64,000 bases of DNA from Psychrobacillus faecigallinarum (GTDB taxonomy: Bacteria; Bacillota; Bacilli; Bacillales_A; Planococcaceae), in contig NZ_JACSQO010000001.1 of assembly GCF_014836595.1 (NCBI RefSeq), forward strand, positions 434,001 to 498,000, read 5' to 3'. Positions 1-9,910 of the stretch are shown here, piece after piece (positions within the stretch are counted from its first letter, which is position 1; every line of letters starts with the position of its first letter). The translations under genes and the position numbers were made by a program. Below the pieces are notes generated by a model, which made no database searches, was not told where the DNA came from, and saw nothing but the letters and a program-made list of their open reading frames with translations.

Positions 1-779
1 AATGTGTTAAACATTTCTAGTAAGAATATCATTATCGTACCTAATACTAATAATGCTCCGTAAGTTAGTGTAGTCAGCTTTGTAAATAAAGAAAAACGAA
101 AATTTTTATTTTTATTAGACAAAAATTCCTTGACCTCTATAAGAACAGGAAATCCAATTGCTCCAAATATAATCATCAAACTTGTAATAATTTGTACAAA
201 ATAATCATGATGGTAACGTACTAAGGATTCACCTGTTATATCAAATCCGGCATTAGTAGTAGCTGAAACAGAAGTAAACACCCCATGCATTAGGGCAACT
301 TTAAACGTATCGTAGTATTGTGTAAAGTAAATGGTTAATAATATGGAGCCAACTAACTGAATTACCAAAAGAATTTTGACAATCTCCTTTATCAGTAAAA
401 CAGCGCCTGACATTTTAGATTGGTTATGATCGACCATGATTAATTGTCTTTCTCTTAATCCGATTCTTCTTCCAGCTAGAAGCCAAATAAAAGTCCCTAA
501 TGACATAATTCCTATTCCCCCGAGCTGGAGAATCAAAATAAGCATAATATACCCAAAAGGTGTGTATGTATCTGCAACATTTATAGTTGTCAATCCAGTA
601 ACACTAACTGCGCTAACTGCTGTAAACAAACTATCAATAAAATCTACATGTACTCCGGGTCTATGTACTCCGGGTAGGCAGAGTAATATAACCGAAACTG
701 CAATTGCTATAAAATAATACGACACAATAATCTGGGCTGGTGTCATTTTGAACCTTGCTTTAAAAGTATTATTTATCAT
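1..779 (-). CDS. KtrB/KtrD-like potassium uptake channel subunit (3' end cut by window)
   Basis: This is the membrane pore of a Ktr/Trk potassium uptake system, which would work with a cytoplasmic RCK subunit (KtrA/KtrC) not present here. The reading frame stays open from an ATG at 779 to the window edge, giving about 259 residues of a family normally near 445, so the C-terminal part lies outside. The pore-loop motifs SVTGL (about residue 53) and TNAGF (about residue 180) are visible between hydrophobic helices, as in KtrB/TrkH proteins. An AAAGGA ribosome site sits about 9 bases upstream. A terminator at 828-874 separates it from the TerC gene, so it has its own promoter or depends on read-through. 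KtrB and KtrD cannot be told apart from this fragment. Confidence 0.85.
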   Translation of the reverse strand, partial: MINNTFKARFKMTPAQIIVSYYFIAIAVSVILLCLPGVHRPGVHVDFIDSLFTAVSAVSVTGLTTINVADTYTPFGYIMLILILQLGGIGIMSLGTFIWLLAGRRIGLRERQLIMVDHNQSKMSGAVLLIKEIVKILLVIQLVGSILLTIYFTQYYDTFKVALMHGVFTSVSATTNAGFDITGESLVRYHHDYFVQIITSLMIIFGAIGFPVLIEVKEFLSNKNKNFRFSLFTKLTTLTYGALLVLGTIMIFLLEMFNT

Positions 780-827
780 CTTAGATGTTCCTTTCAACAA
801 GAAGCCTGTTTCATCATTGTAAAAAAA

Positions 828-874
828 AAAAGCATAAAAAGATAGCTTTAACTAAACTATCTTTTCATGCTTTT
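828..874 (-). terminator. Rho-independent terminator after the TerC gene
   Basis: An 18-bp stem with one mismatch (828-845 with 857-874) is followed on the minus strand by a long T run (plus-strand A run at 821-830). It ends the TerC transcript before the ktr gene. Confidence 0.85.
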
Positions 875-933
875 AAATTCTTAAACATCCAAGTGCTTCA
901 ATACAATATATTTACACTACTTTTTATTATATG

Positions 934-1704
934 TTAAGCTGTCTTTTTATTTTTAGCTACACCTAGTAAATAACCACCTATAGCAATTACCAGTAATACT
1001 ATCCAGAATGTCAATTTCCAGCCAGTTGAATGTGGAAAATGCTCATCTAAAATTCCTACATTAGGATGAGACAATGTCAGTACGGTCAATTTAACCCCTA
1101 CCCAACCTACAATTAAAAATGCTGCAGTTTCGAGTGTTGGATATTTTTCGAGTAATTGAACAAATTTATGAGCAGCAAAACGCATAATAATTAATCCAAT
1201 GATACCACCAATGAACATAACTGCAAATTGTCCTCCATTGATGCCACCAATCTCAAATTCTCCCCAATATGGTAAGGTTACTGCAATAGCCACAGCAGCA
1301 AGCATAGAGTCAATAGCAAAAGCGATATCCGCAAGCTCTACTTTTAATACAGTCATCCAGAAACCTGAACCTTTTGCGCCTTCTTCAAGATTGTCCGTTT
1401 CAATATGCGGTCCTGGATTTTTCCGTTGATCGTAAATATGTTTAATAGATATGAACAATAGATAAGCAGCACCTATTGCCTGTACCTGCCAAATATTAAC
1501 CAAGAAAGTGATCATAAATAAAGCGAGAAATCTAAATACGAACGCTCCTAGCAAACCATAAAACAATGCCTTTTTTTGTTGAGCTTTCGGTAAATGCTTA
1601 ACCATTACCGCCATAACTACTGCATTGTCAGCTGCTAGTAGTCCCTCTAGTCCTACTAGAACTAGTAAAACCCACCCGTACTCCAATAAAATTCCGTAAT
1701 CCAT
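934..1704 (-). CDS. TerC-family integral membrane protein, probable Mn(II) exporter
   Basis: A 256-residue polytopic membrane protein of the TerC/YkoY/YceF family, whose Bacillus members (MeeF, MeeY) export manganese and help metallate secreted enzymes. Family features seen: the acidic motif GLLAADNAVV near residue 25 and ELADIAFAIDS near the middle, both inside hydrophobic helices. A longer reading to 1773 would begin inside the upstream riboswitch terminator. The start at 1704 has an AAGGAGG site 7 bases upstream and matches the usual length of YceF-type proteins. Expression is very likely induced by manganese through the yybP-ykoY element at 1734-1862. The Mn role is inferred from family and riboswitch together. 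Confidence 0.88.
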   Translation of the reverse strand: MDYGILLEYGWVLLVLVGLEGLLAADNAVVMAVMVKHLPKAQQKKALFYGLLGAFVFRFLALFMITFLVNIWQVQAIGAAYLLFISIKHIYDQRKNPGPHIETDNLEEGAKGSGFWMTVLKVELADIAFAIDSMLAAVAIAVTLPYWGEFEIGGINGGQFAVMFIGGIIGLIIMRFAAHKFVQLLEKYPTLETAAFLIVGWVGVKLTVLTLSHPNVGILDEHFPHSTGWKLTFWIVLLVIAIGGYLLGVAKNKKTA

Positions 1705-1733
1705 TAAATATCCTCCTTTTTTTTTGCAAATAA

Positions 1734-1862
1734 AAAGACCCCTGCCTAAAAAGGCAAAGGTCTTGCTAAGCAAATTTTAAATAATTGCTATCATAACCGA
1801 TGGCTAAGCCATGTAATGACGACTATGAAATAGGTTTCCCTATAGCTACTCCCCTTTGACAA
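1734..1862 (-). promoter_or_regulatory. yybP-ykoY manganese riboswitch with terminator platform
   Basis: Read on the minus strand from 1857, the leader holds the conserved AAAGGGGAGTAGC box and, further on, TAGTCGTCA and GGCTTAGCC segments typical of the yybP-ykoY aptamer. These are followed by an 11-bp G-U-containing terminator stem (1736-1746 with 1753-1763) and TTTTTA. The terminator ends about 30 bases before the TerC start, so it is a transcriptional ON switch: Mn(II) binding should favour antitermination. Assignment is by recognised conserved boxes, not by a covariance search. Confidence 0.9.
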
Positions 1863-1926
1863 ATGTCAAAAGTCTATTTAGTTATATAAACTATAATAAC
1901 ACATTTTCCAAATTAGTAAAGAAAAA

Positions 1927-3015
1927 TTACTTAATATGGATATGATAATTTGAATCATCTTTATGTTTATTATAAAAACAAATCATAGCGGGAACCGATT
2001 CAATAAAATCTGGACAAGTAATATTACCCTTTGATAAAACTTTTTCAGCATTTGTTGTATCAAAAGAAGAATTCCATGTAAGATAGTCTAATGTTTCTTT
2101 TTCTACTTGAAGAAATTTTCTTATTGGTAAAATAGACACTGATACCTTTGCTAGTCCTAGTGGTAATCTCCCCTTTGGATATTTTCCAGTAAGTTCTTTT
2201 ACAAAAGCTCTATATACCTCTTCCACCGGGTAAGGTTTAGGGTCTGTTAAATGTATAGTCAATCCTTCTGCTTCTTTATCAAAGCAACTATATATGGACG
2301 CTTTTGTTATGTAATCTGATGGAACTACATTAATAAAAGATGATGATTTCCCCAGATAAGGTAAAAATGGAAGACCTTTTAGCTTATTAATCATGTTGAT
2401 AAAGAAATAAGGTCCATCAAATTTAATCGTTTCTCCTGTTTTAGAATGGCCTCTCACTATTCCCGGTCTAATAATAGTAAGTGGAATTTGTTTTTTTAGT
2501 TTATCAACTAATACTTCTGCCTCGTATTTTGTTTCCTCGTAATGGTTTTTAAAATCATTAGGCTTAACGAGCTCTGTCTCTAATAGCTTGCCTTCTCTTC
2601 TTCCAGCCACGTATGCAGTACTAAAATACATATACCTTTTTAATTTTGGTAACTGAAGGACCAATTCATTAAACAGCTTTGTCCCTTGAACATTAACTTT
2701 CCATGCGATATCTTTAGGAACAGCTAAATCATAAATAGCAGCTAAATGCCAAACATAATCGATTTTATGCTTTAATTCTTCTAATATATGCCCATCTAAC
2801 ACTGCATTAGGAAGTGTAATATCTCCTTCAATAACCACAATTCGTTGATCGTCCAAACCATCCGCGTATATTTCTGCTATTACTTCCTCTGCTTTTTTTA
2901 GTTGAGATGGTAGAACTAGCACATAAATAGTTGTATAAGCCTTTTGTTGCCTTAATTCTTTTATGATATTTTTAGATAAAAATCCTGGAAATCCGGTCAT
3001 TAGTGCATTTTTCAT
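1927..3015 (-). CDS. NAD(P)-dependent SDR oxidoreductase (male-sterility/NAD_binding_4 type)
   Basis: A 362-residue extended short-chain dehydrogenase. The N-terminus has the Rossmann motif TGFPGFLS (residues 8-15; the third glycine of TGxxGxxG is replaced by serine). DYVWHLAAIYD near residue 90 follows the second conserved segment, and YEETK (about 159-163) gives the catalytic Tyr-x-x-x-Lys. The pattern with GFPGF and TIIRPGIV resembles the reductase domain of fatty acyl-CoA and carboxylic acid reductases, which act on thioester-bound substrates, but no carrier domain is attached. It lies 80 bases downstream of the RND pump gene beyond a terminator. The substrate is unknown. Confidence 0.75.
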   Translation of the reverse strand: MKNALMTGFPGFLSKNIIKELRQQKAYTTIYVLVLPSQLKKAEEVIAEIYADGLDDQRIVVIEGDITLPNAVLDGHILEELKHKIDYVWHLAAIYDLAVPKDIAWKVNVQGTKLFNELVLQLPKLKRYMYFSTAYVAGRREGKLLETELVKPNDFKNHYEETKYEAEVLVDKLKKQIPLTIIRPGIVRGHSKTGETIKFDGPYFFINMINKLKGLPFLPYLGKSSSFINVVPSDYITKASIYSCFDKEAEGLTIHLTDPKPYPVEEVYRAFVKELTGKYPKGRLPLGLAKVSVSILPIRKFLQVEKETLDYLTWNSSFDTTNAEKVLSKGNITCPDFIESVPAMICFYNKHKDDSNYHIHIK

Positions 3016-3047
3016 ACTAGTAATCAGCCCCTTTTATAAAATTATAC

Positions 3048-3076
3048 TGAAAAAGGGTCTTCAACAGAAGACCCTT
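3048..3076 (-). terminator. Terminator after the RND transporter gene
   Basis: A perfect 10-bp stem AAGGGTCTTC (3053-3062 with 3067-3076), 4-base loop, then a T-rich run on the minus strand. Confidence 0.85.
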
Positions 3077-3095
3077 CCTTATATTTTTCTGAATG

Positions 3096-6000
3096 TTATG
3101 ATGATTTTATTTTTCTTGTTTCTTTATCAAATAAACTATAAATTACTGGTACTACATACAAGGTTAAGAAGGTAGAACTGATTAATCCCCCAATTACAGT
3201 TAAAGCCATAGGCTGATTAATCTCCGTCCCTTCACCAATCCCAAGCGCTAAAGGAATTAATCCCAAAATGGTAGTTAAAGCAGTCATCAATATTGGACGT
3301 ACTCTATCTTTAACTGAGGTCGTGATTGCCTCATAAGAAGAATATCCCTCTGCTTTACGTTGGTTAATATAATCCACAAGGACAATACCGTTATTTACTA
3401 CAATTCCGACTAGTATAAGAATCCCAATAACTGCTGAAATGCTAATTGGTGTACTGGTAAAAAATAATGCAATAGCGATTCCGATAAGACTTAAAGGAAC
3501 TGTAAACATAATAACCAAAGGATATTTAAAGGATTCAAATTGAGCTGCCATTACAATGTAAACAAGAACAACTGCTAATAATACCGCCAAAATCATGTCA
3601 CTTTTAGCGTTATCTAATAGCTCGCGGTCCCCACCGAATTTGACATTTATTTTATCTCCAAAATTTTGATTTTCAATTACTTGGTCAATTTGATCGGACA
3701 TGTCTCCTAGTGTGTTTTCTGACTCATATTTTATAGAAAATGCCACAGCATTTGCTTGGTTTAAACTACGAATCGCCACTGGACCTTCTGACACTTCTAT
3801 ATTGGCCACTTCTTCTAAATTTACAAATTGGCCAGCTGGGGTACGTAATTTTAACTTTTTAAGCTTTTCAATACTCTCCCGATCTGACTCATTATACTTT
3901 ACATACACTCCATATACTTCATCTTCTTCTGAAATAATCTGGGAAGCTAAAACTCCTCTTGTCACATTATTAACCATCTGAGCAATTTGAGCTGGAGCTA
4001 AGCCTAATTCGGTAGCTGCGTCACGTTTAACCGTCATTTGTACTTCTTCTACAGTAGAAATTAAATCATTATTAACTTTTGTAACTCCTTCTAATTTCTC
4101 TAGGTCACTTTGGAGTTCCTCCACTGCCTGATAAAGCTCCTGTTTATCGGAGGAAGATACATTGAAGGAAACAACATTTGGCGAAGAGCCCGAAGCAGTT
4201 TGGACGTTAAAATTAATATCTGCTTTTCCGTTAACAGCTTTTACGATTGTAGGCTGTACTTCATCTACAAATTCAAAAGTGGATTGATCTCTTTCACTCA
4301 ATGGCTTAAGCTTCACGGATATCTCAGCCATATTAGATCGAGATGTCCCTCTCGACATACCTTCTTGACTACCGCCAACAAAGCTTACATAAACATCTAC
4401 TTCTTCCTGCTCTTTTAGTATATCTTCAATTTTATTTACTATTTCGTCTGTCGCAGTAAATGATGAGCCGTTTTCAAGCTTTACGGAGATAGAAACAAAC
4501 CCTTCATCTGTAGGAGGTAAAAATTCTGTTCCAACTCGGAATACCCCTAGTACAGAAAGAACTAGTAATACTACTGTAAGGGAGAGAACAAGTGCACGAT
4601 GTTGCAATGACCATTTGATAGACTTATCTAGATTATTGTATGCCTTTGACCTTCTTCTTCTTGCCTCAATGTTACCTTTAGGCTTCTTAAGCATTCGGCT
4701 TGCCATCATAGGAATAACGGTTATTGCAACCACAAGGGAAGCAAACAAACTAAAGGATATAGTTAAAGCAAATTCTGTGAAAATTTGTCCTATAAGACCA
4801 GAGAGAAAAATGACTGGCAAGAAAACAGCTACGGTTGTTAGAGTCGAAGCGGTAATAGCTCCAAGCACCTCTTTTGTTCCAGTAATTGCGGCAGCCTTTG
4901 GATCCTTTCCTAATCCCAAATGTCTTTCTATATTTTCAATAACTACAATCGAATTATCTACTAGCATCCCTATGCCTAATGCCAGTGCACCAAGCGTCAT
5001 AATGTTCAAGGAGAAGCCGGCAAAATACATTAATACAAATGTCACAATCACCGAATAGGGAATAGCTACCCCAATAATAATAGGACTTCTAACTCCTCTA
5101 AGGAATACAAATAACACTAGCATTGCCAGTAATCCGCCTGTTATTAAAGTGGAACCTATATTGTTTATAGCAATTTTGACATAATCTCCTTGGTCAAAGA
5201 GAATATCTGCGGTTACACCCTTGTACTCATCTTTTTCTAATTGCTTGTCCAATGCTTCTTGAAAAGCTGTTGAAACCTTCGCAGTATTGGCACTAGATTC
5301 TTGGAGCACTGATAAAAGTACAGCAGGATTTTCGTTTGCTCTAGTTTCGGTATTAGTTTCCTGCTCTGCTAACTGAACGGTTGCTACATCTGCAATCGTC
5401 ACCTTGGATCCATCCAAAGGATTTACCGTAACAACTAGGTTTTGAATATCCTCCACAGATGTGAGAGTGCTGATGATGCGAGTTGTCAGCGACATATTTT
5501 CTTCTGTCTCTACGGGGTTTCCAGGTAAAGAGAGGTTATTCGCCTGAATAAGCTGCACAATATCACTCTGTGTAAGACCTTTACTTTGGAGGTTCTCTTG
5601 GTTTAATAGTATTTGAACCTCTTCGACTAGTGTTCCAGAAATATTGACACTTGCTACCCCTTCCGTACCAACTAATTCTTTTTCTAGCTCTTCCGCTATT
5701 AATCGAATATCTTGTTCTCCCGTTGCTCTAAGAGATAACTGAATAACTGGAAATTGAGCAGGATCAAATTTTAAAAATCTAGGCTTTTCTGCTCCATTGG
5801 GAACAGGTACCATATCAATACGCTGCATGATATCTAGTTGAACATCGTCCATATCCATAGACCAGTCAAATTCTAATAAGATGAAATTGGCACCCTCTTG
5901 TGAGGTACTATTAATGGACTTAATTCCTTGAAGCGTACTTAGGGAAGTTTCCAATGGTTTCGTTATTTTTTCATCCACTTCCACAGGACTTGCACCAGGG

Positions 6001-6152
6001 TAATTTGTTACAACAACAGCTATAGGAGGGTTAAGCTCGGGGATTAATGTGATTGGTATTTTGAAAAACGATACCCCGCCTAAAATAATTACTAAAAACA
6101 TAATAACAGTAGTAAATACGGGTCTTTTTATGGAGAAATCACTTATTTTCAT
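3096..6152 (-). CDS. swrC: RND-family efflux transporter, SwrC (YerP)-like
   Basis: A 1018-residue resistance-nodulation-division pump. It begins with MKISDFSIKRPVF, the usual start of HAE1/AcrB-type proteins, then one helix, a large extracytoplasmic domain (about 40-330), a helix bundle (about 335-530) with GIGMLVDNSIVVIENIER in the fourth-helix region, a second large loop, and a second bundle ending near 1010. Gram-positive members such as B. subtilis SwrC act without an outer-membrane channel and export surfactin-like lipopeptides and other amphiphiles. No membrane fusion protein gene is adjacent. Substrate is inferred only from SwrC; the family assignment is secure. Confidence 0.85.
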   Translation of the reverse strand: MKISDFSIKRPVFTTVIMFLVIILGGVSFFKIPITLIPELNPPIAVVVTNYPGASPVEVDEKITKPLETSLSTLQGIKSINSTSQEGANFILLEFDWSMDMDDVQLDIMQRIDMVPVPNGAEKPRFLKFDPAQFPVIQLSLRATGEQDIRLIAEELEKELVGTEGVASVNISGTLVEEVQILLNQENLQSKGLTQSDIVQLIQANNLSLPGNPVETEENMSLTTRIISTLTSVEDIQNLVVTVNPLDGSKVTIADVATVQLAEQETNTETRANENPAVLLSVLQESSANTAKVSTAFQEALDKQLEKDEYKGVTADILFDQGDYVKIAINNIGSTLITGGLLAMLVLFVFLRGVRSPIIIGVAIPYSVIVTFVLMYFAGFSLNIMTLGALALGIGMLVDNSIVVIENIERHLGLGKDPKAAAITGTKEVLGAITASTLTTVAVFLPVIFLSGLIGQIFTEFALTISFSLFASLVVAITVIPMMASRMLKKPKGNIEARRRRSKAYNNLDKSIKWSLQHRALVLSLTVVLLVLSVLGVFRVGTEFLPPTDEGFVSISVKLENGSSFTATDEIVNKIEDILKEQEEVDVYVSFVGGSQEGMSRGTSRSNMAEISVKLKPLSERDQSTFEFVDEVQPTIVKAVNGKADINFNVQTASGSSPNVVSFNVSSSDKQELYQAVEELQSDLEKLEGVTKVNNDLISTVEEVQMTVKRDAATELGLAPAQIAQMVNNVTRGVLASQIISEEDEVYGVYVKYNESDRESIEKLKKLKLRTPAGQFVNLEEVANIEVSEGPVAIRSLNQANAVAFSIKYESENTLGDMSDQIDQVIENQNFGDKINVKFGGDRELLDNAKSDMILAVLLAVVLVYIVMAAQFESFKYPLVIMFTVPLSLIGIAIALFFTSTPISISAVIGILILVGIVVNNGIVLVDYINQRKAEGYSSYEAITTSVKDRVRPILMTALTTILGLIPLALGIGEGTEINQPMALTVIGGLISSTFLTLYVVPVIYSLFDKETRKIKSS

Positions 6153-6259
6153 ATATAGGGGACCACCTTCTTTTTAGCTATTTCTATCATATGCTCTAGA
6201 AAGCAAGAGTTCAAATTTTATTATTATCTATAGCATTAATTAACTTACTTTTTTTTTAT

Positions 6260-6994
6260 TTTACTGATAAGACATCACAAACGACGCCTAAGCGGAGATA
6301 TTGGCTTATCGGTCACCCATGGAAAGCGGCCGCTGAGAGCGAAATTCAGCCAGCTCTATTTTATATTTAAGTAATAAGTATTTAGATGTTGAGTTAGTTG
6401 AAACACACACAACTCTCCCATTTCTCCCAACTTATGATTGGAGCGACATACGGCGACTCCGGTGGGATGAGTGAGACAGATAAGACCTTACAAACGGCGC
6501 GTCAGCGACGGTAAGGGCTTATCTCTCAACCCACGGAAAGCGACCGCCGAAAGCGGAAATCAGCTTCTCTAAGCTATATTTAAGTAATAAGTATTTAGAT
6601 ATTGTGTTAGTTGAAACACATTCAACTCTCCCATTTTTCTTAACTTATAATTGGAGCGACAGGCGGCGACTCCGGTGGAATGAGGGAGTCAGATAAGACC
6701 TTACAAACGGCGCGTCAGCGACGGTAAGGGCTTATCGCTCACCCCACGGAAAGCGACCGCCGAAAGCGGAAATCAGCTTCTCTAATTAGAACTTTATTCA
6801 TGCTTGAAGGATAGATTGAAATAATAACCATCTATTTTATATACTCGTTCCAAACCCTATTTGCGATTGGAGCGACAGGCGGCGACTCCAGTGGGATGAG
6901 GGAGTCAGATAAGACCTTACAAAACGGCGCGTCAGCGACGGTAAGAGCTTATCGCTCACCCCACGGAAAGCGACCGCCGAAAGCGGAAATCAGC
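6260..6994 (+). repeat. Array of four structured GC-rich repeats, three at an exact 213-bp period
   Basis: Four copies of a roughly 130-bp element lie head to tail between the RND gene and prfC: copy 1 at 6260-6350 (5' part missing), copy 2 at 6436-6564, copy 3 at 6651-6777 and copy 4 at 6865-6994. The GATAAG marker falls at 6266, 6479, 6692 and 6908. Copies 1-3 also share the AT-rich spacer, so that stretch is a true 213-bp tandem duplication, while the copy 3-4 spacer is different. Each full copy has GACTCC/GGAGTC-like, GATAAG...CTTATC with CCTTAC/GTAAGG, and GCGACCGCC segments able to pair. It is far more GC-rich than its surroundings. Similar elements are, from memory, common between genes in Bacillales; no function is known to me. 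Confidence 0.9.
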
Positions 6995-7059
6995 CATCTC
7001 CCAATCAAACTTCCATACTTTTAAAGAATAGATTCATATAATTTATAACCTTCAACTCT

Positions 7060-7101
7060 AAAAAAGCGAGAAAGTGAACGATTTGTCATTCACTTCCTCG
7101 C
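7060..7101 (-). terminator. Terminator after prfC
   Basis: Stem GCGAGAAAGTGAA (7066-7078) with TTCACTTCCTCGC (7089-7101), one mismatch, followed by T6 on the minus strand. Confidence 0.85.
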
Positions 7102-7117
7102 ATATATAGGAATTTTA

Positions 7118-8692
7118 TTATAATAAGTTATACAATTTGATATGCTCATATTTGTCCTGGAACCAACGAGTCGCAAACTCATTTTCAAACAGGAACACGT
7201 AATGATCATAGCGATCTTTCACAAGCATACTTCTTGGACCTGTCATGGATTCTTTTACTTCTTCCTCATTTTCAATCCATCGAGCTACCTTCGAGCCAAT
7301 TGGCTCCATGCGTACATCAACATTATACTCGTTCTTCATACGATGCTCGAATACCTCGAATTGCAACTGTCCAACCGCTCCAAGAATTACTTCTTCAGTA
7401 TGAAGTGTTTTGTAGTACTGAATAGCTCCTTCTTGTACAAGCTGTAAGATCCCTTTATGGAAATGCTTAGACTTCAGTACGTTTTTTGCAGTAACCTTAA
7501 CGAACATTTCAGGAGTGAATTGAGGAAGCTTTTCATAATTGAATGCCTTCTTCCCTCCAACTACCGTATCTCCAATTTGATAATTTCCTACATCATAAAG
7601 ACCGATAATATCGCCCGCCACTGCTGTTTCAACAGTTTCGCGGTCATCCGCTAAAAATTGAGTGGATTGAGTTACTTTAAATGTTTTACCAGTACGAGCT
7701 AAAGTAACGGTCATACCACGTTCGAATTTTCCGGAAACGATACGCACGAAAGCAATTCTATCCCGGTGAGCAGGATTCATATTCGCTTGAATTTTGAATA
7801 TAAAACCAGAGAAATCTTCGTTAAGAGGATTTACTTCCTCTTCAACATCTGTCATTCGAGGTTGCGGAGTTGGGGCAAACTGAAGATAAGTTTCTAAGAA
7901 GGTTTGCACACCAAAATTTGTTAATGCACTTCCAAAAAATACAGGTGTTAAATCTCCAGAAAGTACTTTATCCTTATCAAAATCATTTCCAGCCTCATTT
8001 AACAGCATAATATCTTCGATTGCTTGAGTATAATATGATGTTTCTTTCATAGAATTGTCTACTGCAAGTTCTCCCTCTTCATCTAGCGGAAGGAATCTTT
8101 CAGCTTCATCGGTGCGGAATTGTTCAATACGATGATTAAAACGGTCGTATATCCCTAAGAACTCTTTACCCATACCAATAGGCCAATTCATCGCATATGA
8201 TTGAATTCCAAGTACTTCTTCTAGCTCTTCCATCAATTCTAAAGGTTCTTTCCCTTGGCGATCAAGCTTGTTTATAAATGTGAAGATAGGAATACCACGC
8301 ATACGACAAACCTTAAATAGTTTTAAAGTTTGCGCCTCTATTCCTTTGGCAGCATCCACAATCATTACTGCACTGTCCACGGCCATTAACGTGCGATACG
8401 TGTCTTCACTGAAATCCTGATGTCCTGGTGTATCTAGTATATTTATACGACAATCATTAAAGTCAAATTGCATAACAGATGATGTTACAGAAATCCCACG
8501 TTGTTTTTCAATTTCCATCCAGTCTGATGTTGCAAATTTCCCTGTTTTTTTCCCTTTTACTGTACCTGCATCACGAATTGCTCCTCCAAAATATAGCAGC
8601 TTCTCCGTTATAGTTGTTTTACCAGCATCGGGGTGGGAAATGATTGCAAAGGTTCTTCTTTTTAATATTTCTTCTTGTAATTTATTGTCCAT
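7118..8692 (-). CDS. prfC: Peptide chain release factor 3 (RF3)
   Basis: A 524-residue translational GTPase that recycles RF1/RF2 from the ribosome after termination. G1 ([13 protein letters not shown], about residue 20), the switch segment [12 protein letters not shown]3 (LDTPGHQDF) and G4 (FINKLD) are all present, followed by EF-Tu-like domain 2 and the RF3-specific C-terminal domain. Length is normal for RF3. The start has an AAGGAG site about 10 bases upstream. It stands alone, with the repeat array downstream. Confidence 0.97.
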   Translation of the reverse strand: MDNKLQEEILKRRTFAIISHPDAGKTTITEKLLYFGGAIRDAGTVKGKKTGKFATSDWMEIEKQRGISVTSSVMQFDFNDCRINILDTPGHQDFSEDTYRTLMAVDSAVMIVDAAKGIEAQTLKLFKVCRMRGIPIFTFINKLDRQGKEPLELMEELEEVLGIQSYAMNWPIGMGKEFLGIYDRFNHRIEQFRTDEAERFLPLDEEGELAVDNSMKETSYYTQAIEDIMLLNEAGNDFDKDKVLSGDLTPVFFGSALTNFGVQTFLETYLQFAPTPQPRMTDVEEEVNPLNEDFSGFIFKIQANMNPAHRDRIAFVRIVSGKFERGMTVTLARTGKTFKVTQSTQFLADDRETVETAVAGDIIGLYDVGNYQIGDTVVGGKKAFNYEKLPQFTPEMFVKVTAKNVLKSKHFHKGILQLVQEGAIQYYKTLHTEEVILGAVGQLQFEVFEHRMKNEYNVDVRMEPIGSKVARWIENEEEVKESMTGPRSMLVKDRYDHYVFLFENEFATRWFQDKYEHIKLYNLL

Positions 8693-8813
8693 ATTTGTAT
8701 ATCTCCTTCTTATTCACTTTTTTATCATATGGATTTAATGCCAAAAATACAAGTAAAAAAAGAACTAGCAAACAATTTTACAAATTTCTCGTAAAAATGT
8801 CTACTAGTATCCA

Positions 8814-9863
8814 TTACAATATTTCAGAATTAATATAAGAATATAGAAGTTTAGCGGTATTTTCTAATGAATCTACATGAGTTCGCTCATAAGCATGGGA
8901 TGCTTCAATCCCTGGACCGAACAGTGCATGTTTGACATCAAAACCAGCTCTTATCGCTGCTGAAGCATCCGAGCCGTAATATGGATAGATGTCTAATTTG
9001 TAATCGATTCCCTCTTTTTTAGCTAGCTCTACAAGATTTCTTGTTAGTTCATAATGGTATGGACCAGAAGAATCCTTCGCACAAATTGAGACTGTATACT
9101 CATCAGATGCCTGTCCGTCACCAATAGCTCCCATATCTACAGCTATGTATTCTACTGTCTGTTCTGGAATACTTGAATTTCCCCCAAAACCAATTTCTTC
9201 ATTATTAGAAATATAAAAGTGAGTAGTATAAGGAAGAGTCCAGCTGTTTTCCTTAATAGCTTTCATTAATTGAAGTAAAAGGGCTGTACTTGCTTTGTCG
9301 TCTAAATGACGAGACTTGATGAAGCCAGTGTCTGTCTGCTCAAATCGAGGGTCGAATGATACAAAATCCCCTACTTCTATTCCTAGCTTTCTTGTTTCGT
9401 CTGCATTTGTAACTTTTTCATCTATTCTTACCTCGATATTTTGCTCATCTCTAGCTAATGCAGTTGCGTTTTTGTATACATGGACCGTTGTTTGGTGCAT
9501 AAGAATGGTTCCTCGTATTTTCTTCCCTTCTGCTGTGTGAATAGTACAATACTCACCTTCTACTGCGTTCCAGTTAAAGCCACCCACCATAGAAAGCTTC
9601 AATCGTCCAGAAGACTTAACTTCCTTAACCATTGCTCCTAAAGTATCTGTGTGAGCCGTCAATAAACGATGTTTTGTGTCATTATTCCCTTTGATTGTGG
9701 CGATTAATGCACCCTTGTTTGTACGTTTATAGTCAACATTGATTTCCTTTAAAAATTGCTCCATAAAATCCATGATTTCTTTTGTATAACCAGAGGGACT
9801 TGGAATTTCTACTAATTGCTTTAATAAAGAAACTGTCTCTTGCTGTTGAAATGTAAATGACAT
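8814..9863 (-). CDS. M42-family metallopeptidase (glutamyl/deblocking aminopeptidase type)
   Basis: A 349-residue cytoplasmic di-metal aminopeptidase. Metal and catalytic segments seen: AHTDTLGAMV (His-x-Asp), SRHLDDKAS (bridging Asp), NNEEIGFGG (Glu-Glu general base pair), and the late histidine in GIEASHAYERTH. The longer reading to 9899 is rejected because an AAAGGAGG site lies 8 bases before the ATG at 9863. M42 enzymes form dodecameric shells that trim short peptides. It is transcribed divergently from the kinase gene, with a perfect 9-bp inverted repeat at 9911-9951 in the shared intergenic space. Confidence 0.9.
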   Translation of the reverse strand: MSFTFQQQETVSLLKQLVEIPSPSGYTKEIMDFMEQFLKEINVDYKRTNKGALIATIKGNNDTKHRLLTAHTDTLGAMVKEVKSSGRLKLSMVGGFNWNAVEGEYCTIHTAEGKKIRGTILMHQTTVHVYKNATALARDEQNIEVRIDEKVTNADETRKLGIEVGDFVSFDPRFEQTDTGFIKSRHLDDKASTALLLQLMKAIKENSWTLPYTTHFYISNNEEIGFGGNSSIPEQTVEYIAVDMGAIGDGQASDEYTVSICAKDSSGPYHYELTRNLVELAKKEGIDYKLDIYPYYGSDASAAIRAGFDVKHALFGPGIEASHAYERTHVDSLENTAKLLYSYINSEIL

Positions 9864-9910
9864 CGTTATTCCTCCTTTAATCTTACTTAATTTTATCAAA
9901 ATCTTGTATT

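Noticed and set aside
436..717. Plus-strand ORF inside the ktr gene, and similar antisense ORFs inside swrC, opp, clpB and trpS
   Set aside because: They are shadows of well-supported genes on the other strand and lack ribosome sites.
1705..1773. Longer N-terminus for the TerC protein
   Set aside because: It would be translated from inside the riboswitch terminator, and the start at 1704 has a strong ribosome site.
6260..6994. CRISPR array or insertion sequence
   Set aside because: Repeats are about 130 bp with an identical spacer in two gaps, no cas genes, no transposase and no terminal inverted repeats with target duplication.
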